NCBI GenBank assembly: GCA_002694745.1
Contig: NZMY01000013.1
Location: 186,001 to 250,000, forward strand
Origin: Croceicoccus sp.
GTDB taxonomy: Bacteria; Pseudomonadota; Alphaproteobacteria; Sphingomonadales; Sphingomonadaceae
Direction: 5' to 3'
DNA: 64,000 bases
The translations under genes and the position numbers were made by a program. The notes beneath the pieces are model-generated. The model was not told where the DNA came from. It saw only the letters and a list, made by a program, of their open reading frames with translations, and did no database searches. How positions within the stretch are numbered: position 1 is the first letter of the stretch; each line of letters opens with the position of its first letter. Shown here one piece after another: positions 33,788-43,377 of this stretch.

Positions 33788-36613
33788 ATGCATAACCATA
33801 TCCGACGCGGTGCGAGGGGCACCGCGGCTCTGCTGCTGGCAGGCATCGCCACGCCTGTGCTGGCGCAGGCCAATGCCGATATTTCCATCAACGACCCCGC
33901 CGCACAGGCGGAGGACGAGAGCGCCATCGTCGTCACCGGCAGCCGCATCCAGGGCCTGCCCACCGACGGCCCCGTCCAGACCCAGACCGTCACGCGCGAG
34001 GATATTCTCGACACCGGCGCGGCCACCATTATCGAAGTGCTGCAAGATCTGCCCGTCACCTCGGGCGGCGGCGGCACCTTCTCGACCGCCACTGCGGGCC
34101 CGCTGTCCTCCGACACCCCGGTCGGCGCCTCCGCCGTGTCGCTGCGCGGCCTTGGCGCGTCCTCCACGCTGACGCTCATCAACGGCCGCCGCGCGCAGAT
34201 CAGCGCCTTCGCACGCGGGCAGGAAAGCTTCATCGACGCCAGCTCCATCCCCCTCGCAGCGATCGAGCGGGTCGAGGTGCTCCCCTCGGGCGCCTCGGCG
34301 ATCTATGGCGCCGACGCGGTCGCGGGCGTGGTCAATTACGTGCTGCGCGAGGATTTCGAAGGGCTCGAACTCTCCGCCAGCTATGGCAATTCGACCAAGG
34401 GCACCGACGAGGGGCGCTATAACATCACCGGCGTCGCGGGCACGCGGATCGGCGATCGCAACTCGGTCATGCTGGTGGTCGATTATTTCAAGCGGAACCC
34501 GTTCTTCCTGCGCGACCGCGCGATCAGCCGCGAAAGCTTCCGCCCCAGCCAGCAGGGCTTCTACCCCAGCTTCAACGATCTGTTCTTCCAGTTCTTCGAC
34601 CAGACCGAGGAACCGCAGGACGGCGGCTGCGCGGCGGAGGATTTCGGTTCGGGCAATCTCGGCGAGTTCTGCGAGGTCAACACCAACGCCTATGTCTCCG
34701 CGCAGGACAGGATGGAGACCATCGGCGGCCTGTTCACCCACCAGTTCGAGATTTCGGATTCGCTGACCTGGTACAATGACGCGCTCTACAGCCATCTGGA
34801 ATCGCGCGGCATCAGCTCGCCCGCCAATTTCTCGCGCGCGCCGATCGACCCTGAGAATCCCTTCTGGCCCGACGCGCTGAAGGACGACATCGTTCAGGAA
34901 GGCTCGTTCGAAGGCGCCACCGACTTCACCGATTTCTACGGCTTCCCGATCTACGCATGGGGCAAGATCCCGCAGCCGCGCGCGGTCGAGGTCGAATCCG
35001 ACAGCTATCGCATCACTTCGGGCCTGCGCGGCGATATCGGCAAGGGCTGGAACTTCGACGCGGCCTTCCTGTTCGGCGGGAACGAGCGGACGCAGCGCGG
35101 TGTCTCGGGCCTCGCGGTCGCGCAGAACTTCTATGACCTCAATCTCGGCAATATCTGCACCGACGGGTCGCGGGTGGAGCGCTGGGACGTCGATCTCGGA
35201 CGCCCCGATGCCGAATTCATCGGCGATACATGCGAGGACGCGAGCAGGGAAACCTTGTGGTACAATCCCTTCGGCGGGCAGACCACGCAGGAAGACGGCG
35301 TCGCCGAACTGCTCGCGACAGAGGCGGAGCGCAAGGGCAAGTCGCGGCTCTATGCCCTTGACGGCAGCGTCAACGGCACGCTGCTGGACATGCCCGCAGG
35401 CCCGCTGAAGGCGGCGTTCGGCGGCGAGTTCCGGCGCGAGACGCTGCGCGACACGCCCGCGGGCATCGCGGTCGCCACCGCCGACAATCCCGAACCGATC
35501 CTCGGCTTCTCCTCCACCAGCGCCTTTGCCAAGCGCAACAGCTGGGCGGTCTATGGCGAGTTCTACATTCCGCTGCTCGACACGCTGGACGTGCAGCTGG
35601 CAGGCCGCTTCGACGATTTCCAGGGCTTCGGCAGCGACTTCAACCCCAAGATCGCGGCCCGCTGGGAAGCGGCCGACTGGCTGGCGCTGCGCGGCAATTA
35701 CTCCACCTCGTTCCGCGCGCCCTCGCTGGCGCAAAGCGGGGCGGGCGTGCTGCTCAGCTCCTACCGCGTGGATTGCGAGGCCACGCCCGATGCCTGCGGC
35801 GGCGATCCCGACGCCGATGGCGAGGCGCTGCTGTCGGAAGATGTCGGCAATCCCGAACTGGGGGCCGAAAATGCGCGCAGCTTCGGCGGCGGCGTTGTCT
35901 TTACGCCGGGCCGCAACATCGAACTGACGCTCGACTACTGGAACATCCGCCACACCGATCTTGTCGGCATCGACGAGGACGATTTCATCCGCCGCGCGCT
36001 GTCGGGCGAATTCGCGGTGGCGGGTCCGGGCGAACTGCCCACCGGCACGCCGGGGGTCGAGGTGCAGAACGGCTTCGTCAGCGACGCGCATTTCCAGATC
36101 ACCAATCTGGGCTTCCAGAAGACCGACGGCCTCGACATCGCCTATACGCAGCAGTTCGACGCGGGATCGGCGGGCAATGTCACGCTCAGCCTCGACGCGA
36201 CGAAGATCTTCAACTTCGACCGCAAGGCATCCGACGCCAGCCCGCTTGAGGAACTGGCGGGCGATTATTTGTACCCCGACTTCATCGCCAGCGGCCGGGT
36301 GCGCTGGCGCAAGGATGCGTGGCGCGCGGCGCTGTCGGGCCAGTACACCAGCGGCTATCGCGACGACCCGTCCGACCGCACGCTGGAAGCGCTGGGCCTG
36401 CCGACCGATGCCGAATATGACGTCGACGACTACCTGACGTTCGATTTCAGCATCAGCTATGATTTCGAGGAGAACAGCTTCGTCCAGCTGGCCGTGCGCA
36501 ATATCTTCGATCAGGATCCCCCGCGCGTGCTGGGATCGTCCGCGAATGTCGATCTGTTCAACCATGATCTGATCGGCCGCTATGCGACATTGCGCGTAAC
36601 GAAGCGCTTCTAG
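33788..36613 (+). CDS. TonB-dependent receptor of the cyanophycin/peptide locus
   Basis: The protein has 941 residues: a signal peptide cut after TPVLA|Q, TonB-box-like AIVVTGSRI, plug elements (TIIEVLQDLPV, VSLRGLGASSTLTLINGRR, VEVLPSGASAIYGADAV) and a barrel ending in RVTKRF. This large receptor subtype is abundant in organisms that scavenge polymers. It opens an operon-like run with a carrier, an exported cyanophycinase and an isoaspartyl peptidase, so peptide or cyanophycin fragments are the expected cargo. Confidence 0.93.
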   Translation: MHNHIRRGARGTAALLLAGIATPVLAQANADISINDPAAQAEDESAIVVTGSRIQGLPTDGPVQTQTVTREDILDTGAATIIEVLQDLPVTSGGGGTFSTATAGPLSSDTPVGASAVSLRGLGASSTLTLINGRRAQISAFARGQESFIDASSIPLAAIERVEVLPSGASAIYGADAVAGVVNYVLREDFEGLELSASYGNSTKGTDEGRYNITGVAGTRIGDRNSVMLVVDYFKRNPFFLRDRAISRESFRPSQQGFYPSFNDLFFQFFDQTEEPQDGGCAAEDFGSGNLGEFCEVNTNAYVSAQDRMETIGGLFTHQFEISDSLTWYNDALYSHLESRGISSPANFSRAPIDPENPFWPDALKDDIVQEGSFEGATDFTDFYGFPIYAWGKIPQPRAVEVESDSYRITSGLRGDIGKGWNFDAAFLFGGNERTQRGVSGLAVAQNFYDLNLGNICTDGSRVERWDVDLGRPDAEFIGDTCEDASRETLWYNPFGGQTTQEDGVAELLATEAERKGKSRLYALDGSVNGTLLDMPAGPLKAAFGGEFRRETLRDTPAGIAVATADNPEPILGFSSTSAFAKRNSWAVYGEFYIPLLDTLDVQLAGRFDDFQGFGSDFNPKIAARWEAADWLALRGNYSTSFRAPSLAQSGAGVLLSSYRVDCEATPDACGGDPDADGEALLSEDVGNPELGAENARSFGGGVVFTPGRNIELTLDYWNIRHTDLVGIDEDDFIRRALSGEFAVAGPGELPTGTPGVEVQNGFVSDAHFQITNLGFQKTDGLDIAYTQQFDAGSAGNVTLSLDATKIFNFDRKASDASPLEELAGDYLYPDFIASGRVRWRKDAWRAALSGQYTSGYRDDPSDRTLEALGLPTDAEYDVDDYLTFDFSISYDFEENSFVQLAVRNIFDQDPPRVLGSSANVDLFNHDLIGRYATLRVTKRF

Positions 36614-36627
36614 CACGCGAAAGTCCG

Positions 36628-36665
36628 CGCCCCGTCCCCGGCGTCCTGCCGCCGGGGGCGGGGCG
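36628..36665 (+). other. Intercistronic GC hairpin after the receptor gene
   Basis: CGCCCCGTCCCCGGCG pairs 15/16 with the segment at 36650-36665 across a 6-base loop. There is no T-run, so it is more likely a stability or partial-attenuation element that lowers downstream expression relative to the receptor than a full terminator. Confidence 0.6.
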
Positions 36666-36683
36666 GGACAAAACGGAGAATTC

Positions 36684-38135
36684 ATGACCGAAGACGCGCA
36701 ACAGACCGGGCCGGCCACGCGCATATGGCGCATGCCCGATACGCTGGCGATCCTGTTCACGCTGGCCCTGATCGCATGGGCCGCGACCTTACTGTTCACG
36801 CCGGGGCAGTTTTCGGTGGCGGGCGATCCGGCGCGCATCGTGCCGGGCAGCTACCAGCCCGCCGCAGGCCCGATGCCTGCCCCTCTGCTGGGCAGCGAGG
36901 ATCGGACCGGTTTCCTCGATTTCCTGTTCGCGGGGCTTGTGACGGGCGACCGCTATTCGGCGACAGTGGGCCTGATGGCCTTCATCCTCGTGCTGGGCGG
37001 GGTGTTCGGCATGATCATGCGCACCGGCGCGGTCGATGCGGCGCTGCAATCCGCGCTTCCCGGCGGTAAGGCGCGCAGCGAGCGGCTGATCGTCTGCCTG
37101 TTCCTTGCCTTTTCGCTGGCGGGCGCGGTGTTCGGCCTGTCGGAGGAAGCGATCGCGCTGACTTTGGTGCTGGCCCCGGCGCTTAACCGGGCGGGTTACG
37201 ATTCCGCGACCGCCGTGCTGGTCTGCTATGGCGCCAGCCAGATCGGTTTCGCCACCAGCTGGATGAACCCGTTCAGCGTCATCATCGCGCAAAGCATCGC
37301 GGGCCTGCCGCCCATGTCGGGGCTGGGCCTGCGGATCGCGTTGTGGGCGGTGTTCACGCTGGCGGCCGCGGTCTTCACATGGCGATACGCCCGCGCGGTC
37401 AGGCTGGGCCAGCGTCCCCCTATTGGCCTGCAGGCGCGGGGCGATGATGCCGGGGCGGTGGCGGGGTTCTCGGCTGCGCATCTGCTGGTGCTGCTTGTTC
37501 TGCTGGCGGGCGTCGCATGGGTGGCGTGGGGCGTCACCATGCGCGGCTATTACCTGCCCGAGATCGCCGCGCAGTTCTTCGCGGTCGGCATCGCGACCGT
37601 CGCCATCGCGCGGATCGGGCGCATCGCGGGGATTTCCGAACTGATGGAGGCGTTCCGCGACGGCGCGGCGCAATTGCTGCCCGCCGCGCTGATCGTCGGC
37701 GCGGCCAAGGGTATCATGCTGATCCTTGGCGGCGACGATCCGGCCAGCCCCTCGCTGCTCAATGCCCTCCTGAACGGGCTGGGCACGGTGACGGCGGCAG
37801 TGCCCGACTGGCTGACCGCATGGGCGATGTATCTGGTGCAGAGCGTGTTCAATTTCTTCGTGGCGTCGGGATCGGGACAGGCGAGCATCACCATGCCGAT
37901 CATGGCCCCGCTGGCGGACCTGTCGGGGGTCACGCGGCAGACCGCGGTGCTGGCGTTCCAGCTGGGCGACGGCTTCACCAATCTGATCATCCCGACCTCG
38001 GCGGCGCTGATGGCCTGCCTTGCCGCGGCGCGGGTCGGCTACGGCGAATGGCTGGCCTTCATCTGGAAACCGGTGCTGGGCCTTGTCGCCATGGCGAGCA
38101 TCGTGATGCTGCTCGCCCATGCAGGAGGATATTGA
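36684..38135 (+). CDS. YfcC/DcuC-type integral membrane carrier
   Basis: The protein has 483 residues with about 12 membrane helices. Motifs of the C4-dicarboxylate/YfcC superfamily are visible: GGVFGMIMRTGAVDAAL, FGLSEEAIALTLV, GFATSWMNPFSVIIAQS and FFVASGSGQASITMPIMAP. Members carry dicarboxylates, basic amino acids or peptides. Its stop overlaps the cyanophycinase ATG (TGATG), so it is co-translated with that enzyme and probably imports the beta-Asp-Arg dipeptide or its products across the inner membrane. Confidence 0.88.
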   Translation: MTEDAQQTGPATRIWRMPDTLAILFTLALIAWAATLLFTPGQFSVAGDPARIVPGSYQPAAGPMPAPLLGSEDRTGFLDFLFAGLVTGDRYSATVGLMAFILVLGGVFGMIMRTGAVDAALQSALPGGKARSERLIVCLFLAFSLAGAVFGLSEEAIALTLVLAPALNRAGYDSATAVLVCYGASQIGFATSWMNPFSVIIAQSIAGLPPMSGLGLRIALWAVFTLAAAVFTWRYARAVRLGQRPPIGLQARGDDAGAVAGFSAAHLLVLLVLLAGVAWVAWGVTMRGYYLPEIAAQFFAVGIATVAIARIGRIAGISELMEAFRDGAAQLLPAALIVGAAKGIMLILGGDDPASPSLLNALLNGLGTVTAAVPDWLTAWAMYLVQSVFNFFVASGSGQASITMPIMAPLADLSGVTRQTAVLAFQLGDGFTNLIIPTSAALMACLAAARVGYGEWLAFIWKPVLGLVAMASIVMLLAHAGGY

Positions 38136-39361
38136 TGCCGCGCGCGATTTTCACCGCCCTGCTGGCGCTGCTTGCACTGGCCGGTCCCGCGCGAGCGGAA
38201 GAGGGCACGCTGGTCATCGTCGGCGGCGGGCTGGAACCCGGCAATGCGGCGGTCCACAAGGCGTTCCTGAACGCTCGACCCGCCGACGCGCCCGCCATCG
38301 TCATCATCCCCGCCGCCTCGGGCGAACCGCAAACATCCGCCGACAGCTTCGCCGAGGCGCTGGTCAGCCACGGCGCGAAGGCCAATGACATCGCCGCGAT
38401 CCGGCTGGCGATGATCGACGATCCCGCGACCGAGGACGTGGACGAAAGCCGATGGGCCGCCAATGCCGCCAGCGCCGAAGAAATCGCCAAGATCTCCAAG
38501 GCTGGCGCGATCTGGTTCACCGGCGGCGACCAGTCGCGCATCACCGCTCTGCTGATCGGCGCGGACGGGCGCGAGACACCGATGCTCGCCGCGATCCGCC
38601 AGCGCCTGCGTGAAGGCGCGGTCGTCGGCGGCTCCTCAGCAGGCGCCGCGATCATGAGCGATCCGATGATCACGCAGGGCGACACGCTGGCCGCGCTGCT
38701 ACCGGGCTCGCCGGGCGAGCCAATGGCGCTGGGCCGCGGCCTCGGCTTCGTGACCGGCGCGCTGGTCGACCAGCATTTCGGCCAGCGCGCGCGTCTGGGT
38801 CGTCTGACCGCCGCGCTGCTGACGCCGGGACAGCCCCGCCGCATGGGCCTCGGCATCGACGAGGACACCGCGCTCATCCTCCACCCCGGCGCAGCGACGG
38901 CTGAGGTCGCGGGCAGCGGCTATGTCACCCTGATCGACGCACGCGCTGCGACGCGGGCAGAGGGCGACCGGTTCGCGGCGGCCAACCTGCTGCTCGGCCT
39001 CGCCGCATCCGGCGACGCGATCGACATTGCGACCGGTTCGGTCACCCCGGCGCCGTACAGGAAGCCGACCATCGGCCAGGAATATGCCAATTCCGCGCCA
39101 ATTAATGGCGGCGGCATGGCTCTGGGCGGTCAGACACTGGCGCAAGTGGCGGGCGAATCCCTGCTCGACAACGCCGCGGCCAATGTCGTCGAACGCCATT
39201 CCTTCGCGGGCCGCCACGGCGTGACCTATCGCTTCACCCAGACCGAAACATCGCGCGGCCATTGGGGCAGAGGCCCCGACGGCACGGCGCATTACGCGCT
39301 GAGCGGCGTGCGTTTCGACATCGAACCTATCGACATCACAATCACGAAAGCAGGTCGCTGA
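38135..39361 (+). CDS. Exported cyanophycinase-like S51 peptidase
   Basis: The protein has 408 residues with a signal peptide (MPRAIFTALLALLALAGPARA), so it acts outside the cytoplasm. The S51 signature lies at GGSSAGA with nucleophile S168, after FTGGDQ (128-133). Cyanophycinases cut multi-L-arginyl-poly-L-aspartate into beta-Asp-Arg; a secreted form (CphE type) lets a cell use cyanophycin from others. A tail of about 110 residues after the S51 core lacks recognisable motifs. GCAGGAGG lies seven bases before the ATG. Confidence 0.88.
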   Translation: MPRAIFTALLALLALAGPARAEEGTLVIVGGGLEPGNAAVHKAFLNARPADAPAIVIIPAASGEPQTSADSFAEALVSHGAKANDIAAIRLAMIDDPATEDVDESRWAANAASAEEIAKISKAGAIWFTGGDQSRITALLIGADGRETPMLAAIRQRLREGAVVGGSSAGAAIMSDPMITQGDTLAALLPGSPGEPMALGRGLGFVTGALVDQHFGQRARLGRLTAALLTPGQPRRMGLGIDEDTALILHPGAATAEVAGSGYVTLIDARAATRAEGDRFAAANLLLGLAASGDAIDIATGSVTPAPYRKPTIGQEYANSAPINGGGMALGGQTLAQVAGESLLDNAAANVVERHSFAGRHGVTYRFTQTETSRGHWGRGPDGTAHYALSGVRFDIEPIDITITKAGR

Positions 39362-40252
39362 ATGCCCGCATTGCGAAACCACGTCATCGCCCTCCACGGC
39401 GGCGCGGGCGTCAATCCCGACCGCGATTATGCGGAGGTGGAGGTCCATCTTGCCGCGCTGATCCGCCGCTGCGAAGCGATGCTGGCAGGCGGCGCAAGCG
39501 CGCTCGACACGGTGGAGCACGCGGTGCGCGATCTGGAGGAAAGCGGGCTCTATGTCGCAGGTCGCGGGTCCGCACCCAATGATCAGGGCCAGGTCGAATG
39601 CGATGCCGCGATCATGGACGGCGCGCGCATGCAGGCCGGCGGCGTCTGCGCGCTGAGCGGGGTCGCATCCCCCGTCACTGCCGCCCGCGCGGTGCTGGAC
39701 CGCACGCCTTACGTGCTGCTGGCGGGCGAGGGCGCGCGCGCCTTCGCGGGCGAATGCGGGCTGGCGATGGTCCGCGATCCGGCCGCCCACTACCGCCTGC
39801 CTGTCGGCGTGGAGATGGAGGAAACGCAGGCGCTCGATTCCGGGCTGTCGCATGGCACGGTGGGCGCAGTGGCGCTGGATTCCATGGGGCGGCTCGCGGC
39901 GGCGACCTCCACCGGCGGCCTGTTCGGCAAGCGCGCGGGGCGCGTGGGCGATACGCCGATCACCGGCATCGGCAACTGGGCCGACGGCGAGGTCGCGGTC
40001 AGCTGCACCGGCATCGGCGAAGCCTTCGTCTATGCAGGCGGCGCGCGCGATGTGGCCGCCCGCATGGCTTATGGCGGCGCGTCGCTTGGAGATGCGGGAC
40101 AGGCCGTGCTCGACGCGGTGGCGCACCATGGCGGTGACGGCGGCATGATCGCGGTGGACAAGGCGGGCAGCGTCATCATGCCGTTCAACTCGCCCGGCAT
40201 GAAACGCGCCGTCGCGGGATCGGCCATCCCCGATCGGGTCGCCATCCTTTAG
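39362..40252 (+). CDS. Isoaspartyl peptidase / L-asparaginase (Ntn-hydrolase)
   Basis: The protein has 296 residues and is cytoplasmic. Autocleavage and the catalytic nucleophile are at T166 (SHGTVGAVALD), followed by TSTGGLFGKRAGRVGDTPI, the IaaA-type substrate pocket. It hydrolyses beta-aspartyl dipeptides, completing release of Asp and Arg from cyanophycin fragments. The ATG immediately follows the cyanophycinase stop. It converges on the next gene with a 3-base gap, and no terminator is evident between them. Confidence 0.92.
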   Translation: MPALRNHVIALHGGAGVNPDRDYAEVEVHLAALIRRCEAMLAGGASALDTVEHAVRDLEESGLYVAGRGSAPNDQGQVECDAAIMDGARMQAGGVCALSGVASPVTAARAVLDRTPYVLLAGEGARAFAGECGLAMVRDPAAHYRLPVGVEMEETQALDSGLSHGTVGAVALDSMGRLAAATSTGGLFGKRAGRVGDTPITGIGNWADGEVAVSCTGIGEAFVYAGGARDVAARMAYGGASLGDAGQAVLDAVAHHGGDGGMIAVDKAGSVIMPFNSPGMKRAVAGSAIPDRVAIL

Positions 40253-40255
40253 CGT

Positions 40256-41458
40256 TCAGCGAAAGGCGCTGCTGAAGGCGGCGGGATCGCTGACCGGCAT
40301 GCCGTCGCCGCGGCGCAGGTCCTGTGCGATAATCTCGGCAATGCGCGCCGCCGGGTCTGGCCCGTCCATCCGGATTTCGCCCGAAGCGTCCCAGTCGATC
40401 CCGTCGAATGCGGCCATGGTGCGCTGGCGCTGCGCCTCGCGGAAGAACGGCCAGCTTTCGAATGCACGCTCGATCGCGCGGGGCAGGTCGTCACCCGGTT
40501 CGATCACCGTGCCAAAGCGCCACATGGCGTAATCGGGATTGTCCCGCCAGTCCGCACCATGCCCGTTGACGAACAGGCAGGGGCGGGGCCGGACCAGATA
40601 TTCATAGACCTGGCTGCTGACATCCCCGACATAAAGGTCGGCCGCCAGCGTGTAACTCATGTCGCTCGACCGGTCGGAGCCGAGATCGACGATCACGCGG
40701 TCCTGCACTTCCAGCGCCAGCCACCGGGCCTTGCGCCTGTCGTTCCACCCGCGCGCCATGCGGACATGCGGCGCGATGACGAGATTGTATTTCCCGCCTG
40801 CGCAGACCGTTTCGACCAGCCTGCGCGCCATGGTCTCGCCCGTGCCCATGCGGCGGTCGAAATGCGGGTTATAGAGGATGACCGGCCTGTCGTTCGCGAA
40901 CAAGGGCGGCCTGCCAAGGCCAAGCTGCATCATCGTGCCCAGCTTCACCGAACCGCCGACGACGCAATCCTCGGGCGCGACACAGCCCTGCACCAGCAGC
41001 CGGTCCCGATCCTTGGCCCCCGACACGAACACCTTGTCGAAGAATTCGAAGCGGTTCTCGAACCCCACCGCCCGGTCGCCCGCGCCATGCGGAATATGGA
41101 ACAGCGGCGGGAAGCGTCCGGGCAGGCGCTTCAGGATCGTGCTTGTCCGTTCGGCGCACAGGATCGCGTCGCAGTCGCGGATCCGGCTGGCATAGGTAAG
41201 CAGCATGGCCAGCTTGCGCGCGGCATCGGGCACCATGGCTTTCGTGCGGCGCGGCAGCTTCATGATGACCATGTCGGGCACCGGCCTGCCCAGCGATTCG
41301 GCCAGTACGGCAATATTGTGCGCGTCGCCGTGCGAAGGAGTGAACACCAGCACCCGGCAGCCATGCGATTCCGCCAGCTCGAACGCGACCGGCAGGAAAT
41401 GGGCGAACTGGTGCTGGCCGCCGATGGCCGGCACGTGAATGGTCGGAATATGCGTCAT
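40256..41458 (-). CDS. CDP-glycerol glycerophosphotransferase-like protein
   Basis: The protein has 400 residues and is soluble or membrane-associated without clear transmembrane helices. The C-terminal half resembles TagF/CDP-glycerol glycerophosphotransferases (DLYVGDVSSQVYEYLVRP, then CLFVN). The N-terminal half contains an HFLPVAFELAESHGCRVLVF segment of GT-B type. The substrate is unknown; in Gram-negatives this family modifies surface polysaccharides. No neighbour supports a specific pathway. Confidence 0.75.
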   Translation of the reverse strand: MTHIPTIHVPAIGGQHQFAHFLPVAFELAESHGCRVLVFTPSHGDAHNIAVLAESLGRPVPDMVIMKLPRRTKAMVPDAARKLAMLLTYASRIRDCDAILCAERTSTILKRLPGRFPPLFHIPHGAGDRAVGFENRFEFFDKVFVSGAKDRDRLLVQGCVAPEDCVVGGSVKLGTMMQLGLGRPPLFANDRPVILYNPHFDRRMGTGETMARRLVETVCAGGKYNLVIAPHVRMARGWNDRRKARWLALEVQDRVIVDLGSDRSSDMSYTLAADLYVGDVSSQVYEYLVRPRPCLFVNGHGADWRDNPDYAMWRFGTVIEPGDDLPRAIERAFESWPFFREAQRQRTMAAFDGIDWDASGEIRMDGPDPAARIAEIIAQDLRRGDGMPVSDPAAFSSAFR

Positions 41459-41584
41459 GCGTCCCGAAGATCTGTCCCGCGAACGGGGTAGGATTGCCCG
41501 TCGTTACGTCCGAAGCGATGCCGATCCCAGGGGCATGCTGCAGGGCCGGTTATCGGCAAACAAGGCCAGATCGCGAACGCCTTG

Positions 41585-42427
41585 TCAATTGCCGATGGCG
41601 GCTGCGTCGGCCAATGGAATTGCGGGGACGGCGGGCGCCCCGAAATCGGCCTCGCCATGCAAGGCACCGCGCTGTCCGGCCGCTTCGCCGACCAGCAGCA
41701 GCGCCGGCCCGTCGCCGATCGCCGTGCGCGCCATCAGCCCCAGCAGGTCCAGCCTGCCGCGAAACACGCGCATGGCCGGAAGGCTGGCATTCTCGACGAT
41801 GGCGACCGGCGTGCTGCCCGACAAGCCATGCGCGATCAGCTGGCGGGAAATCTCGCCCGCTGCGGCCTTGCCCATGTAGACGGCCAGCGTGGCCCTTGGA
41901 TCGGCCAGCGCTGCCCAGTCGAGATCAAGCGTTTCGCCCTTCCGCGCATGGGCGGTGACGAACACCAGCTTGCGTGCCAGCCCGCGCAAGGTGAGCGAAA
42001 GGCCCAGATCGGCGGCAGCGGCGCTGGCGGCGGTGATGCCGGGGCAGATCCGGACCCCGATTCCCGCGGCGCGGCAGGCGTCGATTTCCTCGGTCGCGCG
42101 GGCGAAGATCGCGGGGTCGCCGCCTTTCAGCCGCACCACTCGCCGACCCGCCAGCGCGGCCTCGACGATCAGCGCGTCGATGGTCTTCTGGTCTTTCGAA
42201 TGGCGTCCGGACCTTTTGCCGACATGCACCCGCTGTACTTCCGCGGGGATCAGGGCCAGCACGCCTTCGCCCACCAGCGCATCGTGGAACACAACGTCGC
42301 AGGCGCCCAGCAGCCGCTCCGCCTTGCGGGTCAGCAGGTCGGGATCGCCGGGGCCCGCGCCCACCAGCCAGACTTCGCCGGGCTGGATCGGGGCGCGGGG
42401 ATCGGGTGTCGTCTTGCGTTCGGTCAT
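41585..42427 (-). CDS. cobA: Uroporphyrinogen-III C-methyltransferase (siroheme branch)
   Basis: The protein has 280 residues. SUMT motifs are clear: VWLVGAGPGDPDLLTRKA, the VVRLKGGDPAIF block and CPGITAASAAAADLGLSLT. It methylates uroporphyrinogen III to precorrin-2 with S-adenosylmethionine, the first step to siroheme needed by the nitrite reductase encoded upstream. GGAGG lies in front of the ATG. The standalone size and absence of a CysG ferrochelatase part mean precorrin-2 must be oxidised and metallated by a protein encoded elsewhere. Confidence 0.93.
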   Translation of the reverse strand: MTERKTTPDPRAPIQPGEVWLVGAGPGDPDLLTRKAERLLGACDVVFHDALVGEGVLALIPAEVQRVHVGKRSGRHSKDQKTIDALIVEAALAGRRVVRLKGGDPAIFARATEEIDACRAAGIGVRICPGITAASAAAADLGLSLTLRGLARKLVFVTAHARKGETLDLDWAALADPRATLAVYMGKAAAGEISRQLIAHGLSGSTPVAIVENASLPAMRVFRGRLDLLGLMARTAIGDGPALLLVGEAAGQRGALHGEADFGAPAVPAIPLADAAAIGN

Positions 42428-42489
42428 CGTCGGCCTCCATCGGGAAACGCGCGCCGCAGCCTTGCGCGGCGCCCCCCAGGGCTTTCACG

Positions 42490-43347
42490 TCATTCGGCGG
42501 CGATCGAGAGATATTCCTCGTCATTCACGATCGCAGGCCGCGCGTTGCGGGCGGGCGATGCCTTGTAATGGGTGGCATAGAGCATGCCGCCCACGAAGGT
42601 CAGGCCGCCGACCAGATTGCCGATAACGGTCGGAATCTCGTTCCAGATGAAATAGTCCATCCATGTGAACTCGCCGCCCAGCATGATGCCCGAGGGGAAC
42701 AGGAACATGTTCACGATCGAATGTTCGAAGCCCAGGTAGAAGAAGACGAGGATCGGCATCCACATCCCCATGATCTTGCCCGGCACCGAACTCGACATCA
42801 TCGCGGCGACGACCCCGGTCGACACCATCCAGTTGCACATCACGGCCCGGATGAAGAGCGTCAGCATCCCCGCGCTGCCCGCGGCGGCATAACCCAGCGT
42901 CCGGCTCTCGCCGATGACGCCGATCTTCTGCCCGATCTCGTTCGGGGCCTGGCTGAAACCGGTGGTGAAGATGATCGCCATGAACACGGCCACCGTCATC
43001 GCGCCCGCGAAATTGCCGCAGAACACAAGGCCCCAGTTGCGCAATACGCCGCCGATGGTGACGCCGGGCCGCTTGTCGATCAGTGCCAGCGGGACAAGGG
43101 TGAACACGCCCGTCAACAGGTCGAAACCCATCAGATAGAGCATGCAGAAACCCACCGGGAACAGCAGCGCGCCGAGCAGCGGATTGCCGGTGTTGACGGT
43201 GATGCTGATCGCGAAAGCCGCGGCAAGGGCAAGGATGGCACCGGCCATATAGGCTCGGACCAGCGTGTCCTTGATGGACATGAAAACCTTGGATTCGCCG
43301 GCATCGACCATCTTGGCCGCGAATTCGGCGGGAGCGATATAGGACAT
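42490..43347 (-). CDS. Formate/nitrite transporter family channel (nitrite)
   Basis: The protein has 285 residues with six membrane helices of the FNT fold. Typical segments include GNFAGAMTVAVFMAIIF and FLGFEHSIVNMFLFPSG (or near-equivalent, FYLGFEHSIVNM here). Members conduct nitrite or formate. Between nirD (30-base gap) and cobA (62-base gap) in the same direction, nitrite is the likely substrate, to retain or import it for NirB. Confidence 0.9.
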   Translation of the reverse strand: MSYIAPAEFAAKMVDAGESKVFMSIKDTLVRAYMAGAILALAAAFAISITVNTGNPLLGALLFPVGFCMLYLMGFDLLTGVFTLVPLALIDKRPGVTIGGVLRNWGLVFCGNFAGAMTVAVFMAIIFTTGFSQAPNEIGQKIGVIGESRTLGYAAAGSAGMLTLFIRAVMCNWMVSTGVVAAMMSSSVPGKIMGMWMPILVFFYLGFEHSIVNMFLFPSGIMLGGEFTWMDYFIWNEIPTVIGNLVGGLTFVGGMLYATHYKASPARNARPAIVNDEEYLSIAAE

Positions 43348-43377
43348 ATCGAATTCCTTTCTTGAACGAGCGGCCGT

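Noticed and set aside
32876-36838. Open frame of over 1300 codons on the minus strand through the cyanophycin receptor gene
   Set aside because: It is antisense to a convincing TonB receptor and only its C-terminal 158 codons encode a known domain (Rrf2). The rest is Ala/Arg/Gly-rich as expected from opposite-strand GC-rich codons.
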